Origin: VFZP01 sp043755595
Lineage (GTDB): Bacteria > Acidobacteriota > Terriglobia > Bryobacterales > Bryobacteraceae
Assembly (NCBI GenBank): GCA_043755595.1
Contig: JAYUSQ010000142.1
Location: forward strand, 1 to 19,331
Length of the DNA stretch: 19,331 nt
Direction: 5' to 3'
Of the stretch, positions 1 to 8,919 are shown piece after piece. Each line of letters opens with the position of its first letter. Within the stretch, counting starts at the first letter, position 1. The notes under the pieces are model-generated. The model ran no database searches. It saw nothing but the letters and a program-made list of their open reading frames with translations, and was not told the DNA's origin. Position numbers and translations under genes: made by a program.

Positions 1-1728
1 GGCTTCGGCGCGCACCAGGTCCACCTTGAACTTCTCGTAGAACTCGGCCATGGCGACGCGCCAATCGATCTTGCCGTCTTCGATATCGTCCAACTCGCCT
101 TCCATGCGGGCGGTGTACTTGATGTCGAAGATGTCGTCGAAGTTCTTGACCAGCAGATCCGTCACGACAAAGCCCAACTCCGTCGGTGAGAACTTGCCGC
201 CTTCCTTCTTGACATAGCCGCGGTCCTGAATCGTGGAAAGGATCGACGCGTACGTGGACGGCCGTCCCACGCCGCCGGCTTCCAGCTCCTTGACCAACGT
301 CGCTTCATTGAAGCGCGGAGGCGGTTCGGTGAAGTGCTGCTCGGGCTCGATCGCTTTGAACTTCAGCGTCTCGCCCTGGGTGACGGCGGGCAGCTTCTTC
401 TTGGACTCATCCTCGTCTTCTTCCTTGGAATCCTTGCCTTCTTCGTAGACGGCGAGAAAGCCGTCGAACTTGGGCACTGAGCCAGTGGTGCGGAAGAGAT
501 AATCTTTTTCGTCCTTGCCCTTGGCGCCCACTTCGATGGTGGTCTGATCGGACACGGCCGGCGCCATCTGGCTGGCGACAAAGCGAGTCCAGATCAACCG
601 GTACATCTTGAACTCGTCTTCGGAGAGGAACTTCTCCACCTCCTCCGGCGTATGCAACACCGAACTGGGGCGGATGGCTTCGTGCGCGTCCTGCGCGTCC
701 TTCTTACCTTTATATATAACGGCGGTGGCGGGCAGGTACGCCTCGCCGAACCGCTGCGGAATGAACTCGCGCACTTCAGCCAACGCGTCGTTGGACACGC
801 GCACCGAATCGGTACGCATATAAGTGATAAGGCCGACGGCGCCTTCGGAGCCCAGCTCCACGCCTTCATACAAGCGCTGCGCCAGACCCATGGTGCGTTT
901 CACGCTGAAGCGAAGCTTGCGCGACGCCTCCTGCTGGAGCGTGGAGGTGATGAACGGCGGGATCGGATTGCGGCGCTTTTCTTTGGTGGCGACGCTGCTG
1001 ACGGTGAAGTCGACGCCATCGATCGCCTGAACGATCCCTTGCGCGGTGGTTTCGGAGGTGACTTCAGGAACGGCGCCGTTGACACGGGCCAAGCGCGCAC
1101 GGAGTTGCGGCGGCTTCTGCGCGCCCAGTAGCGCGTCGATCGTCCAATACTCTTCCTTCTGAAACGCGCGAATGACGCGCTCGCGATCCACGATCATGCG
1201 GAGTGCGACGGTCTGCACGCGGCCGGCCGAGAGTCCGCGGCGAACCTTGTCCCAAAGGAGCGGCGAGATCTTGTAGCCTACCAGGCGATCCAATACGCGG
1301 CGCGCCTGCTGCGCGTCCACCAAGTTGGTGTTGACGGCCCTGGGATCTTCAAACGCCTTCTTCACGGCGGTGGCCGTGATTTCGTTGAACATCACGCGGA
1401 AAATTTTGGGCCCGCCAGTGGTCTTCTTGGGCGCCAACTCTTCCATCAGGTGATAGCAGATGGCCTCGCCTTCGCGGTCAGGATCGGCAGCCAGATAGAC
1501 GGCGTCGACGCCTTTGGCAGCGCTGCGGAGCTCCGCCATCAGCTTCTTCTTGCCTTCGATGACTTCGTAGTGCGGCGTGAAGTCGCCGTCCACGTCCACC
1601 GAGAGGTTTTTCTTCGGCAAATCCTTGACGTGGCCCAGCGAGGCCATGACGACGAAGTCCTTGCCCAAGTACTTCGCAATGGTCTTCGATTTGGCTGGAG
1701 ACTCGACGATGACGAGCGACTTTCCCAT
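1..1728 (-). CDS. topA: DNA topoisomerase I (TopA), C-terminus beyond left edge
   Basis: Type IA topoisomerase. It relaxes negatively supercoiled DNA by nicking one strand through a 5'-phosphotyrosine link. The frame is open from ATG at 1728 to the window edge, giving 576 residues. The N-terminus reads MGKSLVIVESPAKSKTIAKY, the start of the Toprim domain. The active-site motif GLITYMRTDS is present with catalytic Tyr at about residue 303 (codon 820-822). Later comes GGVGRPSTYASIL, a conserved core motif. An acidic, lysine-rich stretch (about residues 420-455) precedes QGETLKF and looks like a lineage-specific insertion. Family members usually run to 750-900 residues, so the end of the core and any C-terminal zinc-finger domains are missing here only because the window ends. 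It lies 25 bases downstream of dprA on the same strand, so the two are probably co-transcribed. Confidence 0.97.
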   Translation of the reverse strand, partial: MGKSLVIVESPAKSKTIAKYLGKDFVVMASLGHVKDLPKKNLSVDVDGDFTPHYEVIEGKKKLMAELRSAAKGVDAVYLAADPDREGEAICYHLMEELAPKKTTGGPKIFRVMFNEITATAVKKAFEDPRAVNTNLVDAQQARRVLDRLVGYKISPLLWDKVRRGLSAGRVQTVALRMIVDRERVIRAFQKEEYWTIDALLGAQKPPQLRARLARVNGAVPEVTSETTAQGIVQAIDGVDFTVSSVATKEKRRNPIPPFITSTLQQEASRKLRFSVKRTMGLAQRLYEGVELGSEGAVGLITYMRTDSVRVSNDALAEVREFIPQRFGEAYLPATAVIYKGKKDAQDAHEAIRPSSVLHTPEEVEKFLSEDEFKMYRLIWTRFVASQMAPAVSDQTTIEVGAKGKDEKDYLFRTTGSVPKFDGFLAVYEEGKDSKEEDEDESKKKLPAVTQGETLKFKAIEPEQHFTEPPPRFNEATLVKELEAGGVGRPSTYASILSTIQDRGYVKKEGGKFSPTELGFVVTDLLVKNFDDIFDIKYTARMEGELDDIEDGKIDWRVAMAEFYEKFKVDLVRAEA

Positions 1729-1753
1729 AGTTGATGATTACTCTTGCCCCCGA

Positions 1754-2941
1754 TTAGCTCGGTCCGCGATCTACCCACACTCTAACAAAGTTCTTGCCGG
1801 GGAGTTCGCGAACCAGTCCGAGAAGCTGCAATTCGAAGAGGACGGCGATGGTTTCGGACGCGGACCACGCCTCCAGGGATTCTAGCAGAGCGTCGAGGTG
1901 AAGGCTGGTTTCCACCTGCAGTCTTTCGATAATCGCGGCTCCCAACCGGGCATTTGGACCGAGCGTACGTTCGAGTTCATCGGATGCGGCCTGGGCCGGA
2001 TTAGTTGCAGGGTCGGCGGCGATTTTGAGTGAGCGGCGGATGTCGGCGCTCAATTCGGCGAGCACATCTTCTGCGGTTTGAACGAGTTTGGCTCCTTGCT
2101 TTATTAATAGGTTGGGCGTCCAGCTTAGCTTCGAAGTTATGTTGCCCGGGACGGCGAAAACCTCGCGGCCTTGCTCCATCGCCAGTTGGGCGGTGATGGC
2201 GGAGCCGGAGTATTGGGCGCCCTCGATCAGGAGGATGCCGACGCTCAGGCCGCTGATGATCCGGTTGCGCACGGGAAAGTTCTGAGGGTGCCCGGGGCTG
2301 CCCATTGGGAATTCCGACAAAAGTAGTCCTTTGCCGGCGATGTCGTCGGCCAAGCGGCGGTTCTCAGCCGGGTAGATGTGATCGACTCCAGATCCGAAGA
2401 CGGCGATGGTGTCGCCCCCGGCGGAAAGAGCGGCTTTATGAGCTGCGGTGTCGATGCCTCGGGCCATGCCGGAGGTTATGACCAGACCGGTGCGGGCAAG
2501 CTCTCCGGCGAGGCGCTCGGTGGCTGCGATGCCATAAGGCGTGGGCCGGCGCGTACCGACGACGCCAAGCCCGGTGCGGTTCATCAGCTCAATGCGACCA
2601 CGGGCAAAGAGGAGCAGCGGCGGGTCATAAATCGCCTTAAGTTGTTCAGGATAAGCAGGATCCAGGATTGTGATCAGCGTGACTCCGGCGCGTTTCACAC
2701 GTTCCGCCTGGTCGGCCGCTTCCTCGTAACTGACTCCAGAGGCTATACTTTGCGCTATGGTTCCGGGCAGTCCCGCCGCCGTCAGCTCATGCGTGGAAGC
2801 GTGGAAGACGGCTTCGGCGGAACGAAATTGCCGGACCAGAGGGACGGCGCGGCGGGGTCCAAGCCCCGGCACCATGCGGAGCGCGAGCCAGGAGAGTTGT
2901 TCTTCTATAGTTGTAGTTTTTATTGCCGACGCTGCGACCAT
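1754..2941 (-). CDS. dprA: DNA-processing protein DprA (Smf)
   Basis: DprA binds incoming single-stranded DNA during natural transformation, protects it and loads RecA in the cytoplasm. The 395-residue protein has an N-terminal helical region with a helix-hairpin-helix-like MVPGLGPRRA (about 23-32). The Rossmann-like DprA core follows with VGTRRPTPYG (128-137), SGMARGIDTAAH (157-168), FGSGVDHIYPAEN (182-194), SEFPMG (209-214) and VRNRIISGLS (224-233). The C-terminal part (about 320-390) fits the DprA winged helix. The ATG at 2941 is preceded by an AAGAGGA Shine-Dalgarno sequence (2949-2955, complement) at good spacing, which supports this start. topA follows 25 bases downstream. The upstream neighbour is divergent, with an 82-base gap that must hold both promoters. 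Nothing looks degraded. Confidence 0.96.
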   Translation of the reverse strand: MVAASAIKTTTIEEQLSWLALRMVPGLGPRRAVPLVRQFRSAEAVFHASTHELTAAGLPGTIAQSIASGVSYEEAADQAERVKRAGVTLITILDPAYPEQLKAIYDPPLLLFARGRIELMNRTGLGVVGTRRPTPYGIAATERLAGELARTGLVITSGMARGIDTAAHKAALSAGGDTIAVFGSGVDHIYPAENRRLADDIAGKGLLLSEFPMGSPGHPQNFPVRNRIISGLSVGILLIEGAQYSGSAITAQLAMEQGREVFAVPGNITSKLSWTPNLLIKQGAKLVQTAEDVLAELSADIRRSLKIAADPATNPAQAASDELERTLGPNARLGAAIIERLQVETSLHLDALLESLEAWSASETIAVLFELQLLGLVRELPGKNFVRVWVDRGPS

Positions 2942-3009
2942 TCGCGGTTCCTCTTGGTAAGAGTGCGGTGAGAGTGGATTAAATCTCAGGCAAATTTAGC
3001 GCCAGTCGA

Positions 3010-3015
3010 TATACA
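3010..3015 (+). promoter_or_regulatory. Possible -10 element close to the deacetylase start
   Basis: TATACA sits 8 bases upstream of the ATG at 3024, and the overlapping TACACT is 6 bases away. No Shine-Dalgarno sequence lies between it and the start. No convincing -35 box is seen; CAGGCA at 17-base spacing is weak. If it is a true -10, the transcript would be nearly leaderless. This is pattern matching only. Confidence 0.3.
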
Positions 3016-3023
3016 CTGCCATT

Positions 3024-4403
3024 ATGACGCGATTGCCGATGGTGCTGATCTTCGCTGGCTTGGCCGCTTTTGCTCAAACGGCGCCGCCGGTCTACTATCT
3101 GCTGTGGTTCGACACGGAAGACTATGTTGATCCGGCGTCGGACGACGCAGCGCTACGGCTGGCAGAGACGCTGGAGAAGATGGGGGTCCGCGCGACGTTC
3201 AAGGTGGTAGGCGAGAAGGCGCGCGTATTGGAGAAACGCAATCGCCGGGACGTCATCAGCGCGCTGGCGCGGCACGACATCGGCTACCACACGAATACCC
3301 ATAGCATCCCGCCTGCCCCCGCCGCGTATCAACGCATCCTGCATCCGTTGGAGGCCGTTGAAGAATTCACGCGGCGGGAAGAGCCGGGGTTGCGCGACGT
3401 CCAGCGGATTTTCGGCGTTTTGCCGAGTTGTTATGGCCAGCCGGGCGACTCATGGGGTCCAGCGGCGAATGTGGCGTTGCGGCGTTGGGGCGTGCCGGTT
3501 TATATGGATGATGGCGGGCAGGTCGGTTTGAACGGGCAACCGTTTTGGTTAGGGGGCATGCTGTACGTCTTCAACTTGAAGGGCTACACGCTGCGGCCCG
3601 ATATCAATAAGCCGGAAACGCTGGCGGCGACGAATGCGAAGTTCGATGAGATGGCGGCGTCGCTGCGGGCGAAGGGCGGCGGCGTGATCCAGACCTATTT
3701 CCATCCGACCGAATTTTCCGCCACGGAATTTTGGGACGCCGTGAATTTCCTGCATGGGCGCTACACGGCGCCGGGCGACTACAAGCTGCCGTCGCGTCGG
3801 ACGCCCGAGTCTGCCGAACGCGCGTATCAAACAATCTTTGACTTCGTGCGGCATGTGCAAGCGAATCCAAACGTGCGGATCGTGACGGCACGCCAGTTGC
3901 CGCTGCTGTTTCAAGACCCGGTGCGGGCGCCTTCGGTGGCCGAAGCGCGGCGTCAGTTTCAGAGCGCGATCGATATGCAGGGCCCGTATTCGGCGGCGGA
4001 TCAGTTACTGGCTTTGCTGGGTATGGAGGCGCGCTATGTCGATGGCCCGGTGGCTCGCGGGTTGACGACTGTGGCGGGCGGGTCGCTGTCGCGCGGGCTT
4101 TTTGATCGGGCGAAGGCGGATGCCATTGGGTACATTGAAACGCACAAGCGATTGCCGCACTCGATCTGGGCTGGGTCTGAACGCTTGTCGCTTCCAGATT
4201 TCGCGGCGACGCTTGCCGGTGACGACGGCGGCGGTGCGACCGTGCAGGTTCGGAGAGGGCAGACGGCTTTCGAGCGGCATGTGGCGGCCGATACCGACAA
4301 GAACTATGGTTGGGTGATTCACCCGGAGGGTTTCACCGCGCCGGAATTGCTGGAACAGGCTCGGTTGCAGGCTTGGACGTTGAAGCCGGCCCGGCTTCGT
4401 TAG
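3024..4403 (+). CDS. Secreted polysaccharide deacetylase-like (NodB-fold) protein
   Basis: This 459-residue protein starts with a hydrophobic stretch (residues 4-19, ending near FAQTAPP) typical of a signal peptide, so it is probably exported. The NodB-type fold is supported by WFDTEDY (28-34), which supplies the metal/base aspartates, by RATFKVVGE (57-64, the 'TFFV' strand) and by HTNTH (89-93), the H-x3-H zinc pair. These enzymes remove N- or O-acetyl groups from cell-wall or extracellular polysaccharide; the substrate here is unknown. The catalytic-type domain covers about residues 22-300. The C-terminal region is less familiar. A segment at about 369-398 (IETHKRLPHSIW...LSLPDFAATL) resembles a pseudomurein-binding-like repeat, which would fit a wall-binding role. 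The gene is divergent from dprA and convergent with comEC, 25 bases apart. No Shine-Dalgarno sequence is visible. Confidence 0.8.
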   Translation: MTRLPMVLIFAGLAAFAQTAPPVYYLLWFDTEDYVDPASDDAALRLAETLEKMGVRATFKVVGEKARVLEKRNRRDVISALARHDIGYHTNTHSIPPAPAAYQRILHPLEAVEEFTRREEPGLRDVQRIFGVLPSCYGQPGDSWGPAANVALRRWGVPVYMDDGGQVGLNGQPFWLGGMLYVFNLKGYTLRPDINKPETLAATNAKFDEMAASLRAKGGGVIQTYFHPTEFSATEFWDAVNFLHGRYTAPGDYKLPSRRTPESAERAYQTIFDFVRHVQANPNVRIVTARQLPLLFQDPVRAPSVAEARRQFQSAIDMQGPYSAADQLLALLGMEARYVDGPVARGLTTVAGGSLSRGLFDRAKADAIGYIETHKRLPHSIWAGSERLSLPDFAATLAGDDGGGATVQVRRGQTAFERHVAADTDKNYGWVIHPEGFTAPELLEQARLQAWTLKPARLR

Positions 4404-4428
4404 CCGCGAAGAGCCATGAGAGATAATA

Positions 4429-6948
4429 TCATTGACGCCAGGACTCGATTCGCCAGCCCTTGCCATTGGTGAGCATTCGCACTTGGCCGCGCTCGTCAGT
4501 TCGCCAAACTTCGATATGGCGCTCGGCGAGCCGATCTAATATCTGAGCGTGCGGATGCCGGAAGAGGTTGGCGTAGCCCGCCGAGATGACGGCCCAACGA
4601 GGTTTGGCGGCGTCGAGAAATTCTCCGGTGGACGAGGTCTTGCTGCCGTGGTGCGCCACTTTCAGCACGTCCACCGGCCCGATCAGTCCAGCTTCAACCA
4701 TTACGCCTTCCATCTGCTTTTCCACATCTCCGGTGAGCAGAACCGACCGTTCACCAAGCGCGAGACGTAGCACCAGGGAATCGTTATTTTTGGCTTGCGC
4801 GGCCAGTTCGTAGTCCACGGGCGGAGAAAGCACGCGGAGGTCGACACCATCCCAATTCAACCGCTCGCCCGCGCGCGGCGAGACAATCTTCACACCGCGC
4901 GACTCGATCCACTTACGCAGAGACAGCCAGGGTTCGGCCTCCGGAAAAGCCCCGGTCCACAACTCGCGCGGACGAAAGTTCTCAATCACCGCGCGCAATC
5001 CGCCAATGTGATCCTCATGCGCATGGGTTGCGACGATCATATCCACGCGCCGGATGCCGCGATGAAAGAGATACGGTGAGACAACCTCTTCGCCCACATC
5101 GATGGGCGGGCGCGTGGGACGTTTGCCGAAGACCGGAAAGCCGCCTGCATCCACCAACATGAACTTACCGTGGGGAGATACGACGAGTAACCCATCGCCC
5201 TGGCCTACGTCGAGCGTGGTTACTTCCAAGTGACCCCGCTCATAAGCCGCTGCAAAAGGCTGCGCCACTAACAACCCGAGCGAAGCGACGAACGGCGTAG
5301 CCAGCAGCAAGCGCCAGCGGCGGCGATACGGCGACGCCATGGCGAGCCACAGCACCACCAAGGCCGCCAGGAAAACTGCGACCAACCACACGGGCGGATC
5401 CGCCAAGCGCACCGGAGGCTCAAACCCCGCATGCCAAGCCGCGACCGAGCGCGCCCACGCCAATGGAAGCGCGGCCAAGGCGGCGAGCCATTGCCAACCG
5501 GTCACCACGGCGGCGAAGCCGGCCAAAACAACCATATTCATCAGCGGTACGATTAGTAAGTTCGCGGTCAATCCGCTTACCGATAGCCGATGGAAGTACG
5601 CCACCATCGGTAGCATCAGCCCGGCCTGCACGACGGCCGAAACCACCAACAGACTTGCATAGTAGAAGAACGCCCGGCCCGACCAATCCAACAGGAAAAG
5701 TGTAACTCCGCGTGGCGCCCGTAACACAAGGTAGGCGGTGTCGGCCAACAGCCGCATTTCCACACGCAACGAAGCGACTTTAGGTTCCAGCATCGGGTCC
5801 CAGCGAGCATTGTCAAGTTGCCGCATGCCGCGTGCGTAAGGGTCGAGCGTGCGCTCCAGGAGCGGGCCGGCGACCGCGCCGATCATGGCCACCGAAAGGA
5901 ACGAGAGTTGGAAACTAGCGTCAAAGAGCGAACCGGGATCGATCGTCAAATAGCCAATGGCGACCGCCGCCAGCAGGTTCAACACGCGTGGCTGCCGGAA
6001 TACGCAGCGGCCCGCCAGGTACAGAGTCAACCCCGCCGCCGCACGTGCGATGGGCGCACCTCCGCCGGCCAGAGCGGTATAGAGCCACGCAATCAAGCTG
6101 GTGGAAAAAAGAGACCACCCCACGCCCGCCGATACGACGCGGAGAAAGAACAGGAACCACCCGGTCAACAGCGTAAGGTGAAGCCCCGAAATCACGAGCG
6201 CGTGGTAGGTGCCCGTACGCCGGAAGTCATCCGCCCAAACGCGCTCCAGCATCGCCGTGTCTCCCACCAACAACGCCCGCGTCATGCCAAGCGAATAACG
6301 GTCCGTGCTGTAGAGCGTATCGAGGCGGGCGATGGCGGCTTCGCGAGCGGCATAGATCCAGGTAAGCGGCCAGCGTCCGCAATGCGAATCGACCACACGC
6401 AGCGCCGATTTCACGTTGGCCGTCGCGGTCCAATAGATATCGCGGCGGGCGAGATAGTGCTCAAAATCGAAGGCGCCGGGGTTACCGTAGTTGCGCGGCT
6501 TGCGGAGTTTGACCTCCATCTCCACCCGCTGACCATACCGTAGCCCGGGTGCGGATTGGCCTTCCTCCAGATACCAGTTCACGCGGGCACGCGCTCCGGC
6601 CGCGAGCTCAATCACCATCTGCTCACGGTCCGGACTGGCAGCCACCGGCTCAACGACGCAGCCCGCTATTTCAATGATCTCGCCGGGTGCGAATTCTATC
6701 TCGGGCGCTGGCGATGGACGGCGCCAAGTCTCCAAGGCGACGCCCGTACACGTCAGCGCGGCCAGTCCGGCAGCCCAGGCAGTACGCTTGGTGACAAAGA
6801 CTCGCGCGAGGACGGCGAGAGTTCCCAGCAGCAGCGTCGCCAGCAGGGTGTGCATCAATGGCGGCGGCGTGGCGGCACAAGCCCGCGAGGCGGCGACTCC
6901 GGCCGCCAGGGCCAGGAATACCGGAATCAACGGGTCGCGCAGCCTCAC
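4429..6948 (-). CDS. comEC: ComEC/Rec2 DNA-uptake channel protein
   Basis: ComEC is the inner-membrane channel that passes one DNA strand into the cytoplasm during transformation. The 839-residue product has the standard full-length architecture. An N-terminal membrane segment leads into a DUF4131-like beta domain (about 40-200). The multi-spanning competence domain follows (about 220-560), including GTYHALVISGLHLTLL, the hallmark HxxxxSGLH region. At the C-terminus is a metallo-beta-lactamase domain (about 580-800) with HAHEDH (642-647) and a second metal ligand in VAHHGSK (HH at 766-767). This domain may degrade the non-transported strand. The chosen start is GTG at 6948, because nearby upstream sequence shows no better start. 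It lies 68 bases downstream of the two metallophosphoesterase genes on the same strand and may be transcribed with them. With dprA nearby, it suggests the host is, or was, naturally competent. Confidence 0.95.
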   Translation of the reverse strand: MRLRDPLIPVFLALAAGVAASRACAATPPPLMHTLLATLLLGTLAVLARVFVTKRTAWAAGLAALTCTGVALETWRRPSPAPEIEFAPGEIIEIAGCVVEPVAASPDREQMVIELAAGARARVNWYLEEGQSAPGLRYGQRVEMEVKLRKPRNYGNPGAFDFEHYLARRDIYWTATANVKSALRVVDSHCGRWPLTWIYAAREAAIARLDTLYSTDRYSLGMTRALLVGDTAMLERVWADDFRRTGTYHALVISGLHLTLLTGWFLFFLRVVSAGVGWSLFSTSLIAWLYTALAGGGAPIARAAAGLTLYLAGRCVFRQPRVLNLLAAVAIGYLTIDPGSLFDASFQLSFLSVAMIGAVAGPLLERTLDPYARGMRQLDNARWDPMLEPKVASLRVEMRLLADTAYLVLRAPRGVTLFLLDWSGRAFFYYASLLVVSAVVQAGLMLPMVAYFHRLSVSGLTANLLIVPLMNMVVLAGFAAVVTGWQWLAALAALPLAWARSVAAWHAGFEPPVRLADPPVWLVAVFLAALVVLWLAMASPYRRRWRLLLATPFVASLGLLVAQPFAAAYERGHLEVTTLDVGQGDGLLVVSPHGKFMLVDAGGFPVFGKRPTRPPIDVGEEVVSPYLFHRGIRRVDMIVATHAHEDHIGGLRAVIENFRPRELWTGAFPEAEPWLSLRKWIESRGVKIVSPRAGERLNWDGVDLRVLSPPVDYELAAQAKNNDSLVLRLALGERSVLLTGDVEKQMEGVMVEAGLIGPVDVLKVAHHGSKTSSTGEFLDAAKPRWAVISAGYANLFRHPHAQILDRLAERHIEVWRTDERGQVRMLTNGKGWRIESWRQ

Positions 6949-7016
6949 GTATAACTAGTGGGCGCGGCGGGCGAAAGCTCTCAGGTTAAGATCGGGAAAA
7001 TCGATACAAGGTTAGA

Positions 7017-7763
7017 TTATTGGCCCGCCGAGAGCCGCCGGGCGAGCAACTCCGGCAGTTTGGCCTCGCGGATCTTGGCCTGGGCCGACTTGATGTCGTA
7101 GACCACTCTCCGGTAAACGATTCGCCGTTCCTTCGGATGATACACGCACCAGGCGGCCCGCGAGTCGTTATCGCGCGGCTGCCCCACCGATCCGGGATTA
7201 ACCAGATAGTAGGCGTCTGGCTCCAGAACCAGCTCTTCGCTGTCGACCTTCCGTGTGACGCCTTGGATCCGCTTGACAATGCCGCCATTGTGAAACACGA
7301 ACCCGCCCTGCACGTGCGTATGGCCGAAAAAGGAAAGCCGGGTGTCCAGATAGCCAGCCAGTTGCGCGACCTCGCCGGTCTGCATCAGGTACTCGTCTTC
7401 GTCAAGCGGCGAGCCGTGGAAAATCTGAAAATTGCTCACGGGGAGTGGCCCCTTGGGAAGCTTCTTCAGGTAGTCAACGTTGTCCGCCCGCAGAACATGA
7501 GCGGTCCAAATGGCCGATGTCCGCGCCACCGGATTGAACCACGCGAGGTTCTCCAAACCAACGCACGCTTTGTCGTGGTTGCCGCGCACAATATACGATG
7601 CAGCCGATCGAACCCAATCGGTGACCGCGTTCGGATCGGCGCCATAGCCAACTACATCTCCGCAACAGACAATATGCTCAAAGCCATCCGCCTGCGCCGC
7701 TGCCAGCACCGCGTCAAGAGCTTCCCAGTTGCCATGAATGTCACTCAGTATCAGGTAGCGCAC
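7017..7763 (-). CDS. Calcineurin-like metallophosphoesterase, YfcE/MJ0936 type
   Basis: A 248-residue cytosolic phosphodiesterase/phosphatase of the small stand-alone calcineurin-like family. All dimetal ligands are visible: D8 and H10 in SDIHGN, D36 in CCGDVVGYG, N62-H63 in RGNHD, H116 in FHGSP, and H148 and H150 in FGHTHVQ. There is no signal peptide or membrane segment. Later it contains the NPGSVGQPRD motif usual in the family. Family members hydrolyse phosphodiesters with Mn2+ or other divalent metals; the natural substrate is unknown. The start at 7763 overlaps the end of the upstream metallophosphoesterase by 13 bases, so translation is probably coupled. comEC follows after 68 bases. 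Confidence 0.92.
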   Translation of the reverse strand: MRYLILSDIHGNWEALDAVLAAAQADGFEHIVCCGDVVGYGADPNAVTDWVRSAASYIVRGNHDKACVGLENLAWFNPVARTSAIWTAHVLRADNVDYLKKLPKGPLPVSNFQIFHGSPLDEDEYLMQTGEVAQLAGYLDTRLSFFGHTHVQGGFVFHNGGIVKRIQGVTRKVDSEELVLEPDAYYLVNPGSVGQPRDNDSRAAWCVYHPKERRIVYRRVVYDIKSAQAKIREAKLPELLARRLSAGQ

Positions 7764-8917
7764 AGGGTAAGTAGAGAAACCTCGGGGGGAGCGCCGATAC
7801 GCGAGGGAATGCCAACGGTGCCAAGCCCGCGGCTCACGTAGATTTGGCGGCCATCTTTCTTGTAGTGTCCGTGTACGTAGGGAGTATAGAAACGAGCTAT
7901 ATTGGCGTTCATCCCCAGAATTTCCACAGTAATCTGACCGCCATGAGTATGGCCCGCGACGGTCAGATCCCAGCCCTGCCGCGCGGCAACGGGGAAAACA
8001 TCCGGATTGTGGGAAAGCAGGATATTCAGGCGGTCTTTACTGAGCAGCGCGGCAGCCCGGCGAAGATATCCGCGCCCTTTCGGTTGGTAATCCACACCAC
8101 CGATGTTCAACTCCGCCTGACCGAAGCGAAACGTTTCCGCTTTGGCGCGGAGGAAACGAATCCCAGCCGCCGCGCCTCGTAGTTCAGCATAGTCTTCGCA
8201 ATCGGCGACAATTTCATGGTTTCCCAGGCAGCCGACAACGCCGGCCTCGCTTCGCAGCCCCCGCAGTAAATCAAGGCATTCATCCAGAGGATCGCTATGC
8301 ACGCTGATCAGGTCACCGGTAACGAAGGTGAGATGGGGGCGGGTGGAATTCGCCATATCGATGGCGTAACGCAAATCTCGTGGCCCGAAGAACGGGCCAA
8401 AATGAAGATCGGTCAACTGCACCAGACGGAGCCCGTCGAGATCCTCATGAAGCCCAGGTATCACGATGCGCGACTCAGTCAGGCGAAAATGATTGCGCTC
8501 GACAAACGATCCGTAGCCGAGCATGACGGCAGGAACGGACATCGCCGCCGCGCGCCCGGCCAGCAGGATCCGGCGCCGTTCGGGGCTGTGCGGAAAAGCG
8601 CCGGAAGGAGTGAGCCTGGCCGCTGTTCGCCAGACCAGATCGATCCCCCAAGCCCCTGCCGAACAAATTGCCCAAACCAAACCAGCGGCTTTGAGCCATT
8701 CCAGTGCCGGCGAAAACGGAACCGCATGGCTGATTCCAGGCGTCGACAGCAAGAATGTCGCAATTAGAAGCGCCGCGCTGGCTAATGAACCGAACCGGAC
8801 GAAAGGGCGCCATCGCGGAGCCAGCCAGGCGCTCAGCCTTCTAGCCAATTCAAATTGGAGCCAAACAACAATCGGCGCGCCTACCACTTCGATCAGGTGC
8901 CGCCGGAGAAAATCCAT
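7751..8917 (-). CDS. Membrane-anchored metallophosphoesterase, YkuE/YaeI type
   Basis: The 388-residue product has an N-terminal membrane region (about residues 8-100, two or three hydrophobic stretches such as LASAALLIATFLL and LVWAICSAGAWGI). A calcineurin-like phosphoesterase domain follows from about 160. Metal-binding motifs are D170 and H172 in QLTDLHFGP, D202 in VTGDLIS, N233-H234 in LGNHEI, LSHNPDVF, and AGHTHGGQ near the end, followed by YVSRGLGTVGIP. YaeI/YkuE relatives act on phosphodiesters such as lipid head groups at the membrane; the substrate here is not known. The ATG at 8917 has GGAGG 11 bases upstream. It is the first gene of the set with the overlapping second phosphoesterase and comEC. 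Its start faces a kelch remnant only two bases away, so its promoter must lie inside that remnant. Confidence 0.9.
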   Translation of the reverse strand: MDFLRRHLIEVVGAPIVVWLQFELARRLSAWLAPRWRPFVRFGSLASAALLIATFLLSTPGISHAVPFSPALEWLKAAGLVWAICSAGAWGIDLVWRTAARLTPSGAFPHSPERRRILLAGRAAAMSVPAVMLGYGSFVERNHFRLTESRIVIPGLHEDLDGLRLVQLTDLHFGPFFGPRDLRYAIDMANSTRPHLTFVTGDLISVHSDPLDECLDLLRGLRSEAGVVGCLGNHEIVADCEDYAELRGAAAGIRFLRAKAETFRFGQAELNIGGVDYQPKGRGYLRRAAALLSKDRLNILLSHNPDVFPVAARQGWDLTVAGHTHGGQITVEILGMNANIARFYTPYVHGHYKKDGRQIYVSRGLGTVGIPSRIGAPPEVSLLTLCAT

Positions 8918-8919
8918 GA

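Noticed and set aside
706..720. TATATATA tract inside topA that could pass for a promoter or AT-rich signal
   Set aside because: It encodes Val-Ile-Tyr-Lys-Gly in the topA frame, in a conserved position before the KDAQDAHEAIRP motif. It is just an AT-rich codon run.
2378..2971. A 197-codon plus-strand open frame opposite dprA
   Set aside because: It is a shadow of GC-rich coding on the other strand; the DprA motifs prove the minus-strand gene.
5818..6543. A 241-codon plus-strand open frame opposite comEC
   Set aside because: The translation is rich in Arg, Gln and His with no fold signature, typical of antisense reading.
7020..7841. A 273-codon open frame on the plus strand opposite the metallophosphoesterase genes
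   Set aside because: It is antisense to a gene with complete catalytic motifs, and its translation has no domain-like features or ribosome site.
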